DNA of 64,000 nucleotides, taken from positions 9,672,001-9,736,000 of the forward strand of contig NC_052616.1 in assembly GCF_016545825.1 (NCBI RefSeq), written 5' to 3'. Under the pieces are notes generated by a model. It was not told where the DNA came from and did no database searches. It was given only the letters and a program-made list of their open reading frames with translations. Positions 37,604 through 50,984 of the stretch are shown one piece after another. Position 1 is the stretch's first letter. Each line of letters begins with the position of its first letter. The stretch is from Eucalyptus grandis. Its lineage: Eukaryota > Streptophyta > Magnoliopsida > Myrtales > Myrtaceae. Both the position numbers and the translations under genes were made by a program.

Positions 37604-40600
37604 TCATGAATCACTCTTTCGCTCAATGGTAATCTCTTTCAGATTTTCAGGAGCTGCTTTTCCATTTGGAGGATAATCAACAAGCATACTTGGAGGAGCA
37701 AAATACATGTGTAGAGACATCATACAGATAATGATACCCAAGAAAAGCTGCAGCAGTCACATAAGTGAAACGGTCATTTATAGTCCAGATGAAACAAGTA
37801 TATATGAAAAAGAACATACTGAGAATTAAAAAATCCAATGATTTAATAGTTTGAGACTTACTTGCAGTGTAGGCTTAAAGTTGAAAAGATAAATGGAAAG
37901 AACCATTGTCAGCAGCATGGCCATTGACGTAGAATAAACCTGGCAGAAATAATTATAAATGAAGACAACCATGATTAAAAAGACTTTAAGCTGCTATGAA
38001 ATGAGCCATAAAAGTGTATTTAATTGAGCACATATGCTCACATTCTCTGCCAATGCCCCCATGTCATAACTCAATAGGTTTGCAGACAAAACTCAGAAAT
38101 GGTCCACCCGAAATAGATACATTCAGAATAATGAAATGTAGAATACAAGAATGGGGTACTGAGCTTCAGGGGTCAGGAGGATCATAGCAAATGCCGAAGA
38201 AAAGATACTGTAACTAGTAAAACCACCAATTTTATCCCAAAATTCTGATTAAGATATAAATCGGTTCTTTTGCAATGGAACTTTAGCAAAAGTATCAATA
38301 ACATGTATATGAAAACCATGATCTGCAACAAGGACTCACCTTCACAATGTTGTCTGCATACTTCATCAACCATGAAACCAGCAAACCAGTCGATCCCAGG
38401 TTCAATACCACCATCCAAGTTGTAATGGTATACCCATCAAAGAGCCGTTGCCACCAAGGGCCCTTTTCAAAGCTCCTTTGAAAATCATCCAAGAGAAGTC
38501 GTGCCATGTTGAATATCACACCAAATCTGCAGAAAAAAAGAATACCAGAAATTACAGCCACGGAGAAAAAATCTTGGGAAATAGTAACCCGATCATGTAT
38601 CTATGATAAAATCATAGCATTTGAATAAACTTCTCTTGTTTTTCCGAAAAGCTAATCTTAAGCATAAATCTTTCCACTTCAGCATAGAGTGGAACTGTTA
38701 GAAAATCCAACCCAAAAGCTTGAGCTGATAGGTGGAGGGAGATCACATGTATAAGCCAGATTACAAGCGGCACATGGAATTTTGACTATGCACGTTTGCA
38801 AAAGGGATAGCACTAGCTCTGATAACATGTTAGAAAGTCCAATCCAAAAGCTTAAGCTCATAAGTAGACAGAGATTACATGAATATAAAGAGCACTTAGG
38901 ATCCATTGTCAGGTGATGTGGGACAATCTTTCAACACACTAAATTGTCATATAAATCAGCTCTCAGCTCTTCACCTTTGTTTAAAGCCGTTATATAAAAA
39001 AACGGGAAAATTGAGTTTTGACAAATTCGAATAATGTTTTCCCACTAACAAAGGAACCCAGTTCTCCCAGAGTAAAATGCTCAACTGAAAATACAACACT
39101 TTGCAGAAGACTATTTAAGAATCAAGAGGGAACTCTCAAAAGTAATATTTGCACTATAAATGCGACAAAGAAAAGCATCATTTGAAGACGGAGAACATTA
39201 AATATCATGAAATATGAGTAAGGCATGTAGTAGTGGTCTTTCTGCATGCTAACTTGTGAAATGAGTACTGTTACACCAAACTAGGAAATACAGAACAGAA
39301 AAGAGATACCTACGTATATAACTGTACATTCTGCCAATACAAACTATCATTGTTCTTCTTCATCAGAAACTCTGTGTAGACGCCGGCTAATGCTGACATA
39401 CATGCAGATAAAATTCCAAGCATGTACCCTTGGATTGGTGCTGAGAACAAAGATTGGCATGAGGCTTCTCCACAACCTTTAACCTACAATGCTAGCAGAA
39501 ATATATTATCACTGACTCTACTACCACAAGGCTCATGGGAAGTACTACATCATTTCTTGATTCACTGATTCCACATCTTTGTCCAAAAGGAATATGGGCG
39601 TCAAATTACTTCCAATTTGCTGAAAATTACATAATCTTCTCACTAATATTTTCATGCTGAATGCCTCAGTCAATCTCATAAAAAAAAGTGAAATGAAAAA
39701 AAGGAGAAAATTAAGATGAAGGCTCGCAAACCAGTGAGGGCCAAGAACATCTGCTCTTCAGCAGCTTGAAACATTGTTCTTCTTACATTCACTTAATATG
39801 CTTCACAAATAAATGCAAATTCTTAGTGGGATTTTTTTCTTTCATTAACATGATTAAATATCTTATGGACCTTTAGAACAAGATTATAACCGTTTGCAGT
39901 TATAGTCAACTTTGGCTTGTTTAGTTGCATCATGAGCACTTTGTTTCTTTCTCAATGATCGTCTCATACTGAGATTATGACTTGACCCATCAGGACCGTG
40001 TCATTTCCTTCTTTTATCCATGACATGGGGAAGCAAAGGATGTTATCTATTACTGTGCACTCTTCATCTAGCTGCGCAAATGGAAATTCTTAAAATGAAT
40101 AACAAAATAATAATCACACCCATGGGCTTTCTCCAGTTGTAAGGGTATTGTCTTCTGGGAATATAAGAAATTATCGCAGCCTGTAGTTGTACCTAAGTGC
40201 CATAATTCCAGCATCACGCTGGGCAGAACCATAACTTAACACTTCTGCCCCAAAGTAGCTATGGCACATTCCTCTTGTTCATGACAGCAAATTAAAATTG
40301 CATGAAACAAACATGAAAGTTTTCAGCACTTCAAATATAGTTTGCTAAAGCCATTTAACATGTCATAAGAAAGATCGCTCAATCTAATGGAGGGTTCAAA
40401 TAAACTCCCAGTATGACCAATCCATGACTAATAAAAACTCACTCTAAACCATATGCCTGCATTGTTCTCGTCACAACTTGAACACCTCTAGAGCTTCACA
40501 TACATATCATAGCTAATTGACATGCAAGATGACATGGGAACAGGTATGGCAAGCTTATAATCACCTGGCTTGTGGTTGTCCCAACAGCTAACAGAACAAT

Positions 40601-42172
40601 CGCCATCCATTGCAAATTGGAGAGCTTCCTTCTCAGGAACAACCTAAGCATGAAAACCAAACCTATGAAAGGGACTTAAATGCTAAACTAATGCAAGTTT
40701 CCATAATAAGCTAATTGCTTAATGTGCTTGAACATTTCTTTATTCAAGGCAAAATAAATGGAAAAAAAGTTTGGAATGTCAAGGCTAAATCGATAATATT
40801 AGTAGGAACCTGAATAATATCCCCGTAGTAACAATCTTCAGGTTACCCATGATCTGGTACGTGGATGTGTCCAAATAAGTCAGCGTGGCAAACTGAACAT
40901 TATTGTGGATCAGATATATGATGGAAGGAATAGGATATAAGCGCACACTTCTCCAGTCTGTGGTCATCCTTGTAGAAGGATTTGCCCTAATTTCTCGCCA
41001 GAGTAGGAAACTAGATACAGCTAGCTGTGACGTACATGAACAAACAGAAAAGTTGGAAGGTGCTTAATATGTCGATAACTAATAGAAAGATAAAGATAGC
41101 TTATGTTTAAGAAGGTCTTCTCCAAAGTCATATGGAAGACATAAATGAAATTCCCAACATATTTGGAAAAACATAATGTTTGGATTGTCATATTGCAGTA
41201 GTTTAAGAGAGAATTACCTTGAAAGCCTCAGCTAGAAATGGAACGGTCGCATAATCATACTTATAACCCCCATTACTTTGAGAGAGTGTCGTCAAAATTC
41301 CCTATCAGAAAAAAAAATTCCAATTAAAAAAAAATCACTGGTCAGGAAGGTGACACCTTGTTAATAGCATCGAAACCCAGAAAGCGAACTAACGACAGCT
41401 CAATTAAGGACATCTCAGCCATTCCTATACATTCATCCTGTGGAAGTATCTCATAGCCTCTTAAAAAGCAACTCTAATTCAAAGCAACCATTTTAGTTAC
41501 CCCGGAAATGCAGAAAACAATGCTGTCATATCCCTCACGATACGACCAATTAAAGCCAAAGCACGAACCGCAAAAACACCAACACATGGAGACCTCGGAA
41601 AGTACTACAAAGCAACTGAAGCCGGACGCTAAAAAAAAAAGGATTGATATGCTTTTCCACCCGGTATTACACCTCCAGCAGCATGATCAGTCAGCAGGGT
41701 TCTCCGAAATTCATAATCCTCTTCACAGCTCGAGTCCAGAACCGAATCGAAGAAGCGACAGTGTACCACAGGAATCAAGAACCAGTCCGATACCATCGCA
41801 AACCGACGGCTTAATTAAACGCCGAAACAGTTTCGCCTCCGAACGAAAAGCAGGTTTCAGCTACCGCCAGATTGAAACGCCGCAGATTCAAAACCAAAAC
41901 AAATCAAACGAATTCGATTCACCCCACTAGAGCTAGCAACGCCCCCAATCACATCATTTCGAGCAATCCGGATCAAAATGCGGGCGGTCTCTCGGAGCGG
42001 ACGCGGATCGATCGGCGGTCCGGGCGCGCAATCCGAGAGATTTCCCCGACGGAGCTCGAAAAAAGCGAACAAAAAAAAGGAAAACGAGAGGTTGAAGATT
42101 CGGCGAGGGGGTCCGACCGACCTGAGAACTGGTGAGGACGGTGAGGAGGGCGGCGACGAAGTACCACTGCAT
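37604..42172 (-). CDS. Golgi nucleotide-sugar transporter, CMP-sialic acid transporter-like
   Basis: Eight exons on the minus strand: 42172-42122, 41301-41218, 41024-40810, 40643-40565, 39483-39314, 38526-38340, 37939-37862, 37747-37604. All introns are GT-AG and all phases join, giving 335 residues. Hydrophobic helices and family text match plant CMP-sialic-acid-transporter-like carriers of the nucleotide-sugar transporter group: NGGYKYDYATVPFLAE, IHNNVQFATLTYLDTSTYQI, MGNLKIVTTGILFR, NLGSTGLLVSWLMKYADN, VYSTSMAMLLT. About ten membrane spans are expected, in the Golgi. The true substrate in plants is unsettled since most lack sialic acid. Exons 6-8 and most of exon 5 lie in duplication unit B; a broken copy is in unit A. 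The first exon encodes the N-terminal helix MQWYFVAALLTVL. Confidence 0.95.
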
Positions 42173-42544
42173 CGCGTCCGCCGCGCGGATCGCTCTCGTC
42201 TCGCTTCACTATCTCCTTCTCCTTCTTCTTCGACTCGATTCTGCGATTCGCCGAGTTCGGATTCTCTCTGCGTTTTGCAGCTTCGAGTAGCTTCGGGGAG
42301 TTCAGCCTCCTCCCCGCGCAGCTTTTGTTCCTTCTGCTTCTCTCTTTCTTTCTTGCTTTCTTTCGGCGTCCGTCGTTCAATTCAGCCGTCGAGCTAGAAA
42401 CGGGAAAGCAGATGATTGATGGATGGTTACATTTGGGGAAGAATCGACGCAAATAGTCCAGAATTTCTCTCCCAGCGTGAAGTATATGATGTCTTGTTTT
42501 GATTTGTTGGACGTGATTTATTAGCTCCTATTGTAATGTCCCTT

Positions 42545-42790
42545 CCCAATTTTTTTATTTTATTTTATGTGCTCCGTTTAGTTTATAAACCGTACGAGAA
42601 TATTTAATGTTATTCATGAATTTAAACAAATGGAACGAATAGACAATAACTAGCATGGAACTAAAAATAAATTTACATTGAATTGAATTAATTAAAATTT
42701 AGGGACTACATTACATAAGTTAAATTTCATGAACTATATTAAATAAATTGAAAGTTGAGTCATCATATGTATAATTATCTCTTATTTTCA
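42545..42790. repeat. AT-rich dispersed repeat
   Basis: Phrases such as 'aaaatttagggactacatta', 'aaatttcatgaactatatt' and 'aaattgaaagttgag' resemble the style of 22860-23230. Probable relic; ends unresolved. Confidence 0.35.
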
Positions 42791-42799
42791 TCTACTATG

Positions 42800-44280
42800 G
42801 CTCTCATTTCCTAAAAGTCATGAATTTAAACTTGGATCTCAATTCTAGCATTTATTTATTTTTATCTTATAAAAATGCATCATTTTCGAGTTGTTACCCA
42901 AATTTGACACTCATCAAGTTCTTGTTTGATTATATAATTAAAAATGCAATGTATCATTCTATGTTTATCCGATGACTTATGACTTATGAAAAGAGCCAAA
43001 TATGGGCACTGACTCAAAGTCCAATACATTTTTATGAGTCAAGAGAAAGTTCGTGACTCGAATTAAAATTGGCGATCTTTTTAGAAAATATAAGTCATCT
43101 TAATGTGACGGGACTGATTATTCACGTTTATTTAGCCCATTTTAACTATTATCGGTACAATTGCAAAAGTTATTTATCTCAAATTGCTCATATGGTTAAA
43201 GGATACTACTATTCACTCATGGGATCTTGCCATTCAAAAGTTCTGAAAATAGATGCTGCCAGTGATTCACAAAATTAATTTACCAAGTTACCTGAAATTT
43301 GTAAATGGGCTCTTTTCTCAATTATTACATAGGCCTATGAGGAATTGAACAAGTTGAGCTGAAACCTATGTAAAATGGGCCCATGGAGAGTCGGTGGCTC
43401 GTTCGGCAATAAAATAGGGCAAAATGAGTTCAGCGAAAAAACAAAAGCCCAGTAAAATGGGTCGTGATGGGTTGCTTGAAGGACCCGTATTTCGGATCAT
43501 TTGGCATTTTCAAGATTAAAACAGGTTTGGAGACTTGACTCAATTAAAACTAAAAGAACTCCAAGCTGAGATCTTGTTCTTCCCTGTCCTCCTATTTTCG
43601 CTGTCTCATTCATAGGTAGGTTGTCTCATTCAGTTATCGCAGCCAGTCGAAGCAGTCGTGCTTGTCTCTCTTCAATCGTCGATGCTCTCAATGCTATTTA
43701 TGCTCTTCTCTCTCATCGTTGTTCTCATTGTTAGTAAATTGGTAAGTTATTGGTAAATTTTTTTCTTTATCTGATGACATTAGATCCCAAGATCAAATTT
43801 GCTGAAGGGTTTCTTCTCGATATGTATTTTTAGCCAAATGGTGATTCATGGAAGTTAAAAGGATGCAATTTGCGAACATTTGGGCGTTCTAGGTTGTGAA
43901 TTGTAATTTATATTTTATGATTATGTTGGATTTGATATGAGCTCAGTTTAAGTCAAGTGGGTATGTGTTGCCAAAATTAAATTGCATAACAACACTAGTC
44001 AATATGAATTATATGGATCAATTTGGATTGAACCCATTTTTTATTCACTCAAACCTAATCCAGCTCATCCATTTGATATTTCTAAATAGATATCAGCAAT
44101 AGTTAAAACATGATTCTGTTGTGGATTACCCAAAGCTTTCTAACATTACTTAGAGATGTTTATCACTTGTTCGATAATCATCGCACACGACTCTGATCTA
44201 ATCAAGCCCCATAATTCTTTGAAAACTTCACTTCGGCTTATTTAGTCTTTTAGGGGCAATGTACTCGCCGGATGCTCGAG
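42800..44280. other. Gene-free stretch
   Basis: No gene seen. The text at 43320-43480 and 44010-44085 ('ggattgaacccatttttt', 'caaacctaatccagctcatc') resembles the end of the element at 51395-52375, so this may be a related relic. Confidence 0.4.
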
Positions 44281-45257
44281 GAACCATGCACATGTCTCAG
44301 CAGGAGTAGCAAAAAGCAGGTAGTGTGCAGCTAGGTAAGACATACTAACAACGACCCACGAAACTGTCATCTTCTAGCAAAAGTTAAGACAGCTTCTCGC
44401 ACCATGACGTTAAATGATCGACGTATCACACTTGACGCTACAAGGATGGGAAGATCAATCCTCCTATAAACATAAAACAATCGACGTATCACGCTTAACT
44501 TAAGCCAGAACGAGCTTCCTTTAACAAGAAATAAGAGCACAAATGAAGGATGACAAGCAATCGAATTCTCTGGGTTTGAGGAAGAGAGTCCATGCTCGGG
44601 GTCGGCTTAAAATTTTGACAGCCTTGGCGAGCACATACATCAGAACACCTACCTGTACATGCTGTGCATACTAGTGCCTTTATGTCACGTTCACATGATA
44701 TTTCAGATCACTGGTCATCTTCACTTTCAGAGCAAAAAACTGCTAACAATCACAACGTGGATTAACACTAGTCTCTGTAATCAAACTTGTGGTGAAGCAG
44801 CTACTGAATGAACAACCATCATCACACAAGACGGTCAAGTCATGTCTCGCTTGTTTAGCAGAAGAACAGAAGAAGAAAAATGATAATCCCTTACTGACCT
44901 GACTCAACAGAATAGAAATGTTTGATGAAGATGGATGGATTGCCACAAACAAATCAAACATGACCACAGATAAAGAGGCATAGATTGCAAAAGATCTAAC
45001 TGCTTCACACTTGATAATCTATATTCCAGATTCCAAGATGGTTGATTTTTGCACACCATGTTCAAGAAACTAACCAAAAAGACAAGAAAAAAAATTTGTG
45101 GGCACCTAATCAGTAAAAACTGCAAATAGCAGGCAATGGCACAAGTAGGTAAAGGCAAAAGGCTATAAACATGAGATCTGCTAACCAAATAGCCCTTCAA
45201 AAACTGCAGCGCTTCCTGGCACGATGATCACAAATAATCAAGGAGTTATATCACGTA

Positions 45258-48200
45258 CTACGAGGAGGGGAAAAAGGGATCCCCTTTCTTCTGGTACATT
45301 ATAAACAGCTGCTCGAAGTGTTTGGTAACTATATTCCTGCAGGCCGCCAGGCCTTCAGGGCTGTGATCACGCAAATCCATGACAGATTTTTTCAGCTTAC
45401 CCTCGGGATCTCCCCCTGTCAGAAACTCAGCCAAAGCCTTTTCCCTGTAAAAATGGTGAAATCAAGAGTGCAATTGTTAAACTACTGAACAATTTATAAT
45501 CTACGCATGACAGAGAAATTTTCTTATTATAGTGACTCGAGTAAACAAATGACAAGGTGCAAGTCCCCACGCCACCAAGAACCAGAAATGCACATTGACA
45601 TATTTACACCCTCACAAGAGCACACCCCTATGCACAAACACATATAAATCCTCTTGATACCTTAACACTGTAGAGCAGAACACTTCAGTAGAAAGGGCAA
45701 AAGGCTCATTTGGACTCTTGTGACACCACCCCAAAAGCTTACCTCTAAATAGCAAACTTTTGCACTGTTATGATGAAAATCAACAAAAGAACAACATATT
45801 TGAGGAACAATTTTATGGTCACAGGAAGTACAAACCTTCCATAGAGAGTTGTAATTGTCGCAGTGAACACTTCAGAAAAAAAATTCAAGCAAGTGCTCTA
45901 TTATCTCCCAAGAGAAATCAGATAAATCCATTTTCAAACATTGGGTCAAGCCAACGTTCATCGGTTCCAGTTTAAAAGAAGCATCCATGTAACATGGGCA
46001 ACCATTGGTGCTCACACATTTTAATCCATAAATAATAAATTTCTTAATCAAGTTTTATCCATCTAACAAGCGATGAATGGCTTCCAGATCTACAACAACT
46101 ACACAAACAAAGTCCAGTGGCACGGGCCAAAAATTACATAAAAAAAGTCAGCATGTTATAAACAGCGTTATAAACAGCCACATGCATCTGCCAACTTCTG
46201 GTTGACATGGAAGCAAAGAAAATATTTGAACGGTGTAACTAAAACTCCGCATGCTTAGAGTAAATCGGAACTCCCCTTTGCACACCAATAGACGGACGCT
46301 TTTACGAATGAATTAAAAAGCATGGAAAATAAAATGATGCGGTGGCGGTGGCAGCATGTGTATGCTAATACTTTGGTGAAAGGAGGCCATCAAAGCCCTG
46401 GCGGGTGCTCCTCTCCATTAACTTTGACATTTGCCATCTATGAAGTGCACAAACAGCCTTGATACATAGCTCATCATCTTCAGTGATATCGTCAAGCATA
46501 TTGGCCTTATACTTCCAACGTTCGTTCTGCAAAGAACTTCCATCATCTGACTTAGCGGATGCTGAACCATCCCCGTTTTCATGCTTTATGGTGTTGACCC
46601 CAGCTAACTTAATGAAGCTGTTATCAGAGTCTTTTTCTTTGATATTTTTCTGACCACATTGTTTGAGAGCAGTTGCTATACCTCGCAGAGTTTGGGTTAA
46701 AGGTTCTTCAAAAACAGAAGAAAACGAACCTGATAGGCATATATCAACAGAAAAATTGTTAGCTGCATGATTATATTAGTGGAAATACTGATGGTTGAAG
46801 CACCCTATAATTTATGAATTAGATAAGAAACAAACCTCTTTTCCTTTTGAGCTCTTTGTTCCCTTTCTCATCATTTCTTCTACCACGATATATATCCCCT
46901 GCTAGCTTTTCAGAGGGCCCACCACCATCGTCATCACTCTCAATTATCTCAACAATTGGGGTACTTCCATCACCTGGTAAGGCTATTAAAAAAATAAAAA
47001 ATAAAAAATTAAGACAATTAAGATTTAAAGCGTGAACCAGCAAAACGCTAGGAAATGGGAGCTAAGTGCTCATTCTAATGAGCAAGGTGAAGAGCACATT
47101 TTATTGCTATAAATCTCATAAATCATACTAAAAGCAGGAAGTTACTGTTCTTCAATAGCAAAAAATGCCAAAAACACAATGAGTTCAGCTCGGAACACTT
47201 ACAACTTAATTATCATTTATAACAACTACACATATGAAGTGCAACTACCAAGAATCCAGTCCTGCAAATCATATACTAAGCAAAGGCCCTAATTGTTAAT
47301 TTGTACCACAGCCATACTAAATAGCACATAAAAAGAAACACGAAGGTTTCGTTGAATGCAGTATATCCAACCCTGTTGTTTCTTTCTACATCATCTTTCT
47401 TGCCGGCATGCATTTCAGACTGTAGCACCAGCAATATAAGTCCCGTTTATCCTCATAATATTGCAAAAGATACACTAAAATCATCACTAGGAAATAACAT
47501 GTTAACTGCATGAGTTACTAACATCTGAGCTAATTTACTTACCCCCTAAAACTCCATCCTTAATCACTGGAGATTTACTATTCGAACCCGCTAAGGGTGA
47601 CAAGCAAGAACCTGTACCGAAATCCACCTTCCTCCTCGCATTGCACCCGAGGGAGACACTTCCGCCACCACCCTTAGAATCACTTCCACGCTGAGTAGAG
47701 CCGCGATCGCCCACCCCATTGACTAACCCATCAGGCTCTCGCTGAACCACCGATTCCCCTTCTCCGTTACCCAAAACGCATTGCCCCTCATCTTTCAACA
47801 TCGAAGTGTCTCTTTCCAGCTGCAGGACCCTCTGGTCCAATTCCTTGTATTTCCCCTCCCAAACCCGAAGCTGACTCTGCAATTCTCTCTTCTTACCCTC
47901 CAATTCCCTCTTCTCGCCCTCCAATTCTTCGTTCTTCCTCCTCATCTCGACGACCATCTCCTTCAAACTCTTTTCTTCTTCCTCCTCCTCCTCCTCTTCT
48001 CCCCACTTTATCCTTAAGAACATTGTACACATCCTCCGCCGTCCCAGCCACCTCACACTCATCATCGCCGCCGCTCCCAGAATTCCACAGCTCGCCCGCC
48101 AGGCGTATGTTCACCAGATTCAGCCGCACGAACTCGTCCCTGAACGACCGGTTCTCCCTCCGCAGGCGCTCGACCTCGCGGTCGGACCTCCTCCTGACGG

Positions 48201-48330
48201 CCTCCAGGACCTTCTGGACCTCGTCGAAGGTCACGACGCTGAAGGCCGACCGCAGGGGGGCGACGAGCTCCGCCACGGACCGGTCCCCGACGTCGTCCTC
48301 CGACGCGTCGCCGGCGGAGGAGGTGATCAT
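45258..48330 (-). CDS. Coiled-coil plant protein of unknown function, paralog 1
   Basis: Four exons on the minus strand: 48330-47543, 46982-46836, 46729-46372, 45444-45258; junctions are GT-AG and phases agree. Exon 1 encodes an acidic N-terminus, a charged helix (RRRSDREVERLRRENRSFRD) and, after a Glu run, a second coiled coil (MRRKNEELEGEKRELEGKKR). Exon 2 is acidic then basic. Exon 3 has DDELCIKAVCALHRWQ. Exon 4 has LAEFLTGGDPEGKLKKSV and ends GDPFFPSS. I do not recognise a named family. Exon 1 changes frame by one base at the GAG-rich tract (about 47970-48030): either a tiny intron of about 61 nt (GTGTAC to AAAAG) is removed, or there is a frameshift. Length would be about 470-490 residues. 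Coding downstream of the break is well preserved. Confidence 0.78.
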
Positions 48331-48875
48331 GGCGACTCGAGATACGCGAAGGGAAACGGTTCGGGAAACTCACCGCGCGCGAATCGTTCGCCGGCGAGGG
48401 GGTCGCCGGAGCGCCGGGCGCGAGGAGACGAGGTTTCCGCGAGCAGGAAATGCGCGTATTTTAGAGAGAGAGAGAGAGAGGGTTTTTCATTTCCGAGGGA
48501 GGTGACGAGGAAGACGAAGGAGGGGAGGGCTTGTTGTTGTATGTATGGATCGTGATCGTGATCATGCAGTGTACGGAGTTCGGTGATTGGTGCAGAGCTT
48601 TTTCGGGTTCATTATTTAATGACGGATTAGTGGCTAATTCCTCGCTTTCAAATTTTCCTTTTTATTTATTCTTTTTCCGGTTTCGAGCTGTTGGGAATTT
48701 TTTTTTTCTGCTTTTGGATGGTCAAAGGCTGTTGGGATTTTTTAGTAAGGGTAATTTGTGAAATTTCTTTTGGGTTATTACTCCTCTATTTTATGTCCTA
48801 GATGAAGCAATTTAAGATCATACTCAAGACCACATCTGTCGGGATTAATAAGCACTAACTTGTATAATTTCTTTT

Positions 48876-49210
48876 GGATTAATACCACGAAAACCTAAAA
48901 TCGTTATATCTACGATAAGTTTATCCCATGACTAATTTTTATTCAGCAAAATCCTTAAATTAATATATCTATGATAAATTTATTTAGAGCTAGTTTTTAC
49001 ACCAAAAGTCCCAAACTAGTATTTTCATCACATATTTATTCTCCGTTAACTTGGATCAAATTTTATCGTGAAATTAGTAAGTTAGCAAAATTAAATAAAT
49101 TTATTATAAGTATACCAATTTGTAGTTCTGATCTCCTATGTACCAATTTGAGGTTTAGAGTAAATTTTTTCCCAAATACACTAGTTTGAGATTTTTCATT
49201 ATACTAATCC
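48876..49210. mobile_element. Fold-back (Mutator-like MITE) element, 335 bp, exact 9-bp target duplication
   Basis: 'atttctttt' flanks it at 48867-48875 and 49211-49219. Termini are inverted: 'ggattaatac' at the left, and the complement of the right end reads 'ggattagtat'. The interior has the same 'aagtttatccc' and 'aaatttatttag' left arm and complementary right arm as the other family members. It sits upstream of coiled-coil paralog 1 and is absent at the matching place in block 2. Confidence 0.85.
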
Positions 49211-49649
49211 ATTTCTTTTTATTTTGGTTTCATTATTTTGCAGAAAATAAATAATTTACAAAATATTTTCCTCAAAATGATGTATCTATTGCTTATAATG
49301 ATAGATATTTTCTTTTTCATCGAAGATATAAATTATTGTCCATAATCAAAATATTTTTAATTAATTATTTAAAGCGATATATGTAATCATTTTTAGAAAA
49401 ATATTTCCAAATAATTCATTTCTACTATACATATAGAGACGGAGAGACTTTTGCGAGGTTAACATTAGCCATTAGTCATATTAAGAGTGATTTGTAACAT
49501 TTTTTTAAGTAATATTATAAATTTTTATAGAGTGCTTCTCTTTTTTAAATACTTGTTTTATCATTTCACATAGATCAATTTTAATGCTCAGTTTTTTGTA
49601 GAAAATTTGAAATTTCTAAAAAAATTTCAAGAAGTCATTTTTAGAAAAA

Positions 49650-50980
49650 TTGCAATAATTTCCAATATTTAGCTAAAATTTTCTATCATTTGAAAATGGA
49701 AATTTGTTTTAATATCTCTCAAGAGACTTGTGTTATTTGAGTGATATAAGGGCTACACATGTTATATCAACAAATTTTAAATAATTTTTATCGAATTAAA
49801 TTTAATAATATTCAATATAATTTTTGTTTCTCTATTGTGGAATCAAGGTTAAGGTGCTTTGGTCTCGAGCCTCAAGGGATTCGGGTCTGGCCACCGAGGT
49901 CTCAAAATCAAGGCATTGAATTTTGATTGCAAGAGTCAAGGTTCTCAAGGCCATATCTATTGGAAATTTGAGCATAACCGATGGGAACGTAAGCTAGCCT
50001 TGATGCACTTGAGTCTGAACATAGTGACTTCATCATTGAAGCCAAGTGCATGGGTATGCCTACTAGGAACCCAAGCACAAGCATTAATGTCCTAAGCCCA
50101 ACCTTGAAAGATTCGAGACCACCTTTTACGGTCCCAATTAAGCCTCTAGAATCGAGCTTAAAGTGTCAAGGATCTGAGCATAGGTATCGATATTCTCGTG
50201 CTCACACGTTGGGACTTCTGATTCAATCGCCAATATTTAGTCTTATTTTTAAAAATGACTAATGATTTTCTAAAGAGGAAATCATTTTCTTAAATTTAAG
50301 TATAGTTTTTTTATTGGCTGTTTTTTTTAAGCAACACAAATGTCGAAAAAAGAGTAAAATATTTCCCGACTAAAAAACTTCCGGCTACTCAAAACATCCT
50401 TATATGGATAAATATTCTCTTCTCTTCACTTCCAGGTGCCTCATCCACTGAAAGTTACACTTGGCATCTACATTCATTCACTAAAGACAGATGACGCCCA
50501 CCAAACGTAGAAACAATCTTGAAGACTCCGCCGTCTTCCGCTGATTACTGGCTCCGGCGGCTCGTACCTGGCAATGCCAGGCCAAAATCTGACCTCCCTT
50601 CGCCACCGCCTCCCCTGAGAATCGTTCTCCTACCCCGGAGCTTCGGTAGTTCCGGCTCCCGGCTCCTCCCATTTCTCTTCTGTCGCCGCTGGAAGCTGGG
50701 TGAAAATGCTCGAGAGGCCTAAACCAACGACCTCGATGGAGTAAAGAGCTCGGGGACGGTGCTGTTTTGGGATTCTTAGAGCGACACGAGAGACTACACA
50801 GGCTTCAAACTGAGACCCAGAGAGAGAGAGAGAGAGAGAGAGAGAGCAGTGAAACGTTTCTTTTTCCAAAAGAAGTCCAAATCTCAACCTGAAACGAAAG
50901 CACATTTCGCTAGTGCCAGATTGAAATGTCACTCCTCCAGCAGATAACTCCACTCGGAGCTGGAGCTTCAACACAGATGA
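49650..50980. other. Gene-free stretch with a GC-richer patch
   Basis: A region at 49850-50200 has repeated phrases ('cctaagccc', 'tcaagg', 'cccaagcac') but no credible protein. 50480-50880 is GC-richer with an (AG)13 run at about 50821-50846; it resembles a promoter or leader region in composition, but I find no linked gene. Confidence 0.4.
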
Positions 50981-50984
50981 ACAG

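Larger units (their letters stand above)
32263..39412. repeat. Tandem duplication unit B
   Basis: Second copy of unit A, about 0.9 kb longer through internal events: a local re-duplication at about 35020-36530, a short poly-A insertion at 35734-35767 and a fold-back element at 35791-36271. Its right end is the 3' half of the intact transporter gene, continuing without a break into unique sequence after about 39412. Confidence 0.88.
44283..49600. repeat. Segmental duplication block 1 (coiled-coil gene and flanks)
   Basis: Colinear with 50985-51385 plus 57411-63105. Matching landmarks are 'ctctgggtttgaggaag' at about 44570, 'gaatgaacaaccatcatcac' at about 44806, the whole coiled-coil gene, and the far flank with 'ttaacattagcca' at about 49460. 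More diverged than the tandem duplication to its left, so older. Confidence 0.8.

Noticed and set aside
41508..41930. 140-codon plus-strand frame in the first transporter intron
   Set aside because: Lies within the intron between exons 1 and 2 of the minus-strand gene, is low complexity, and lacks any family match.
48023..48505. 160-codon plus-strand frame over exon 1 of coiled-coil paralog 1
   Set aside because: Ser/Arg/Thr-rich shadow; the minus strand is conserved with paralog 2 as protein.
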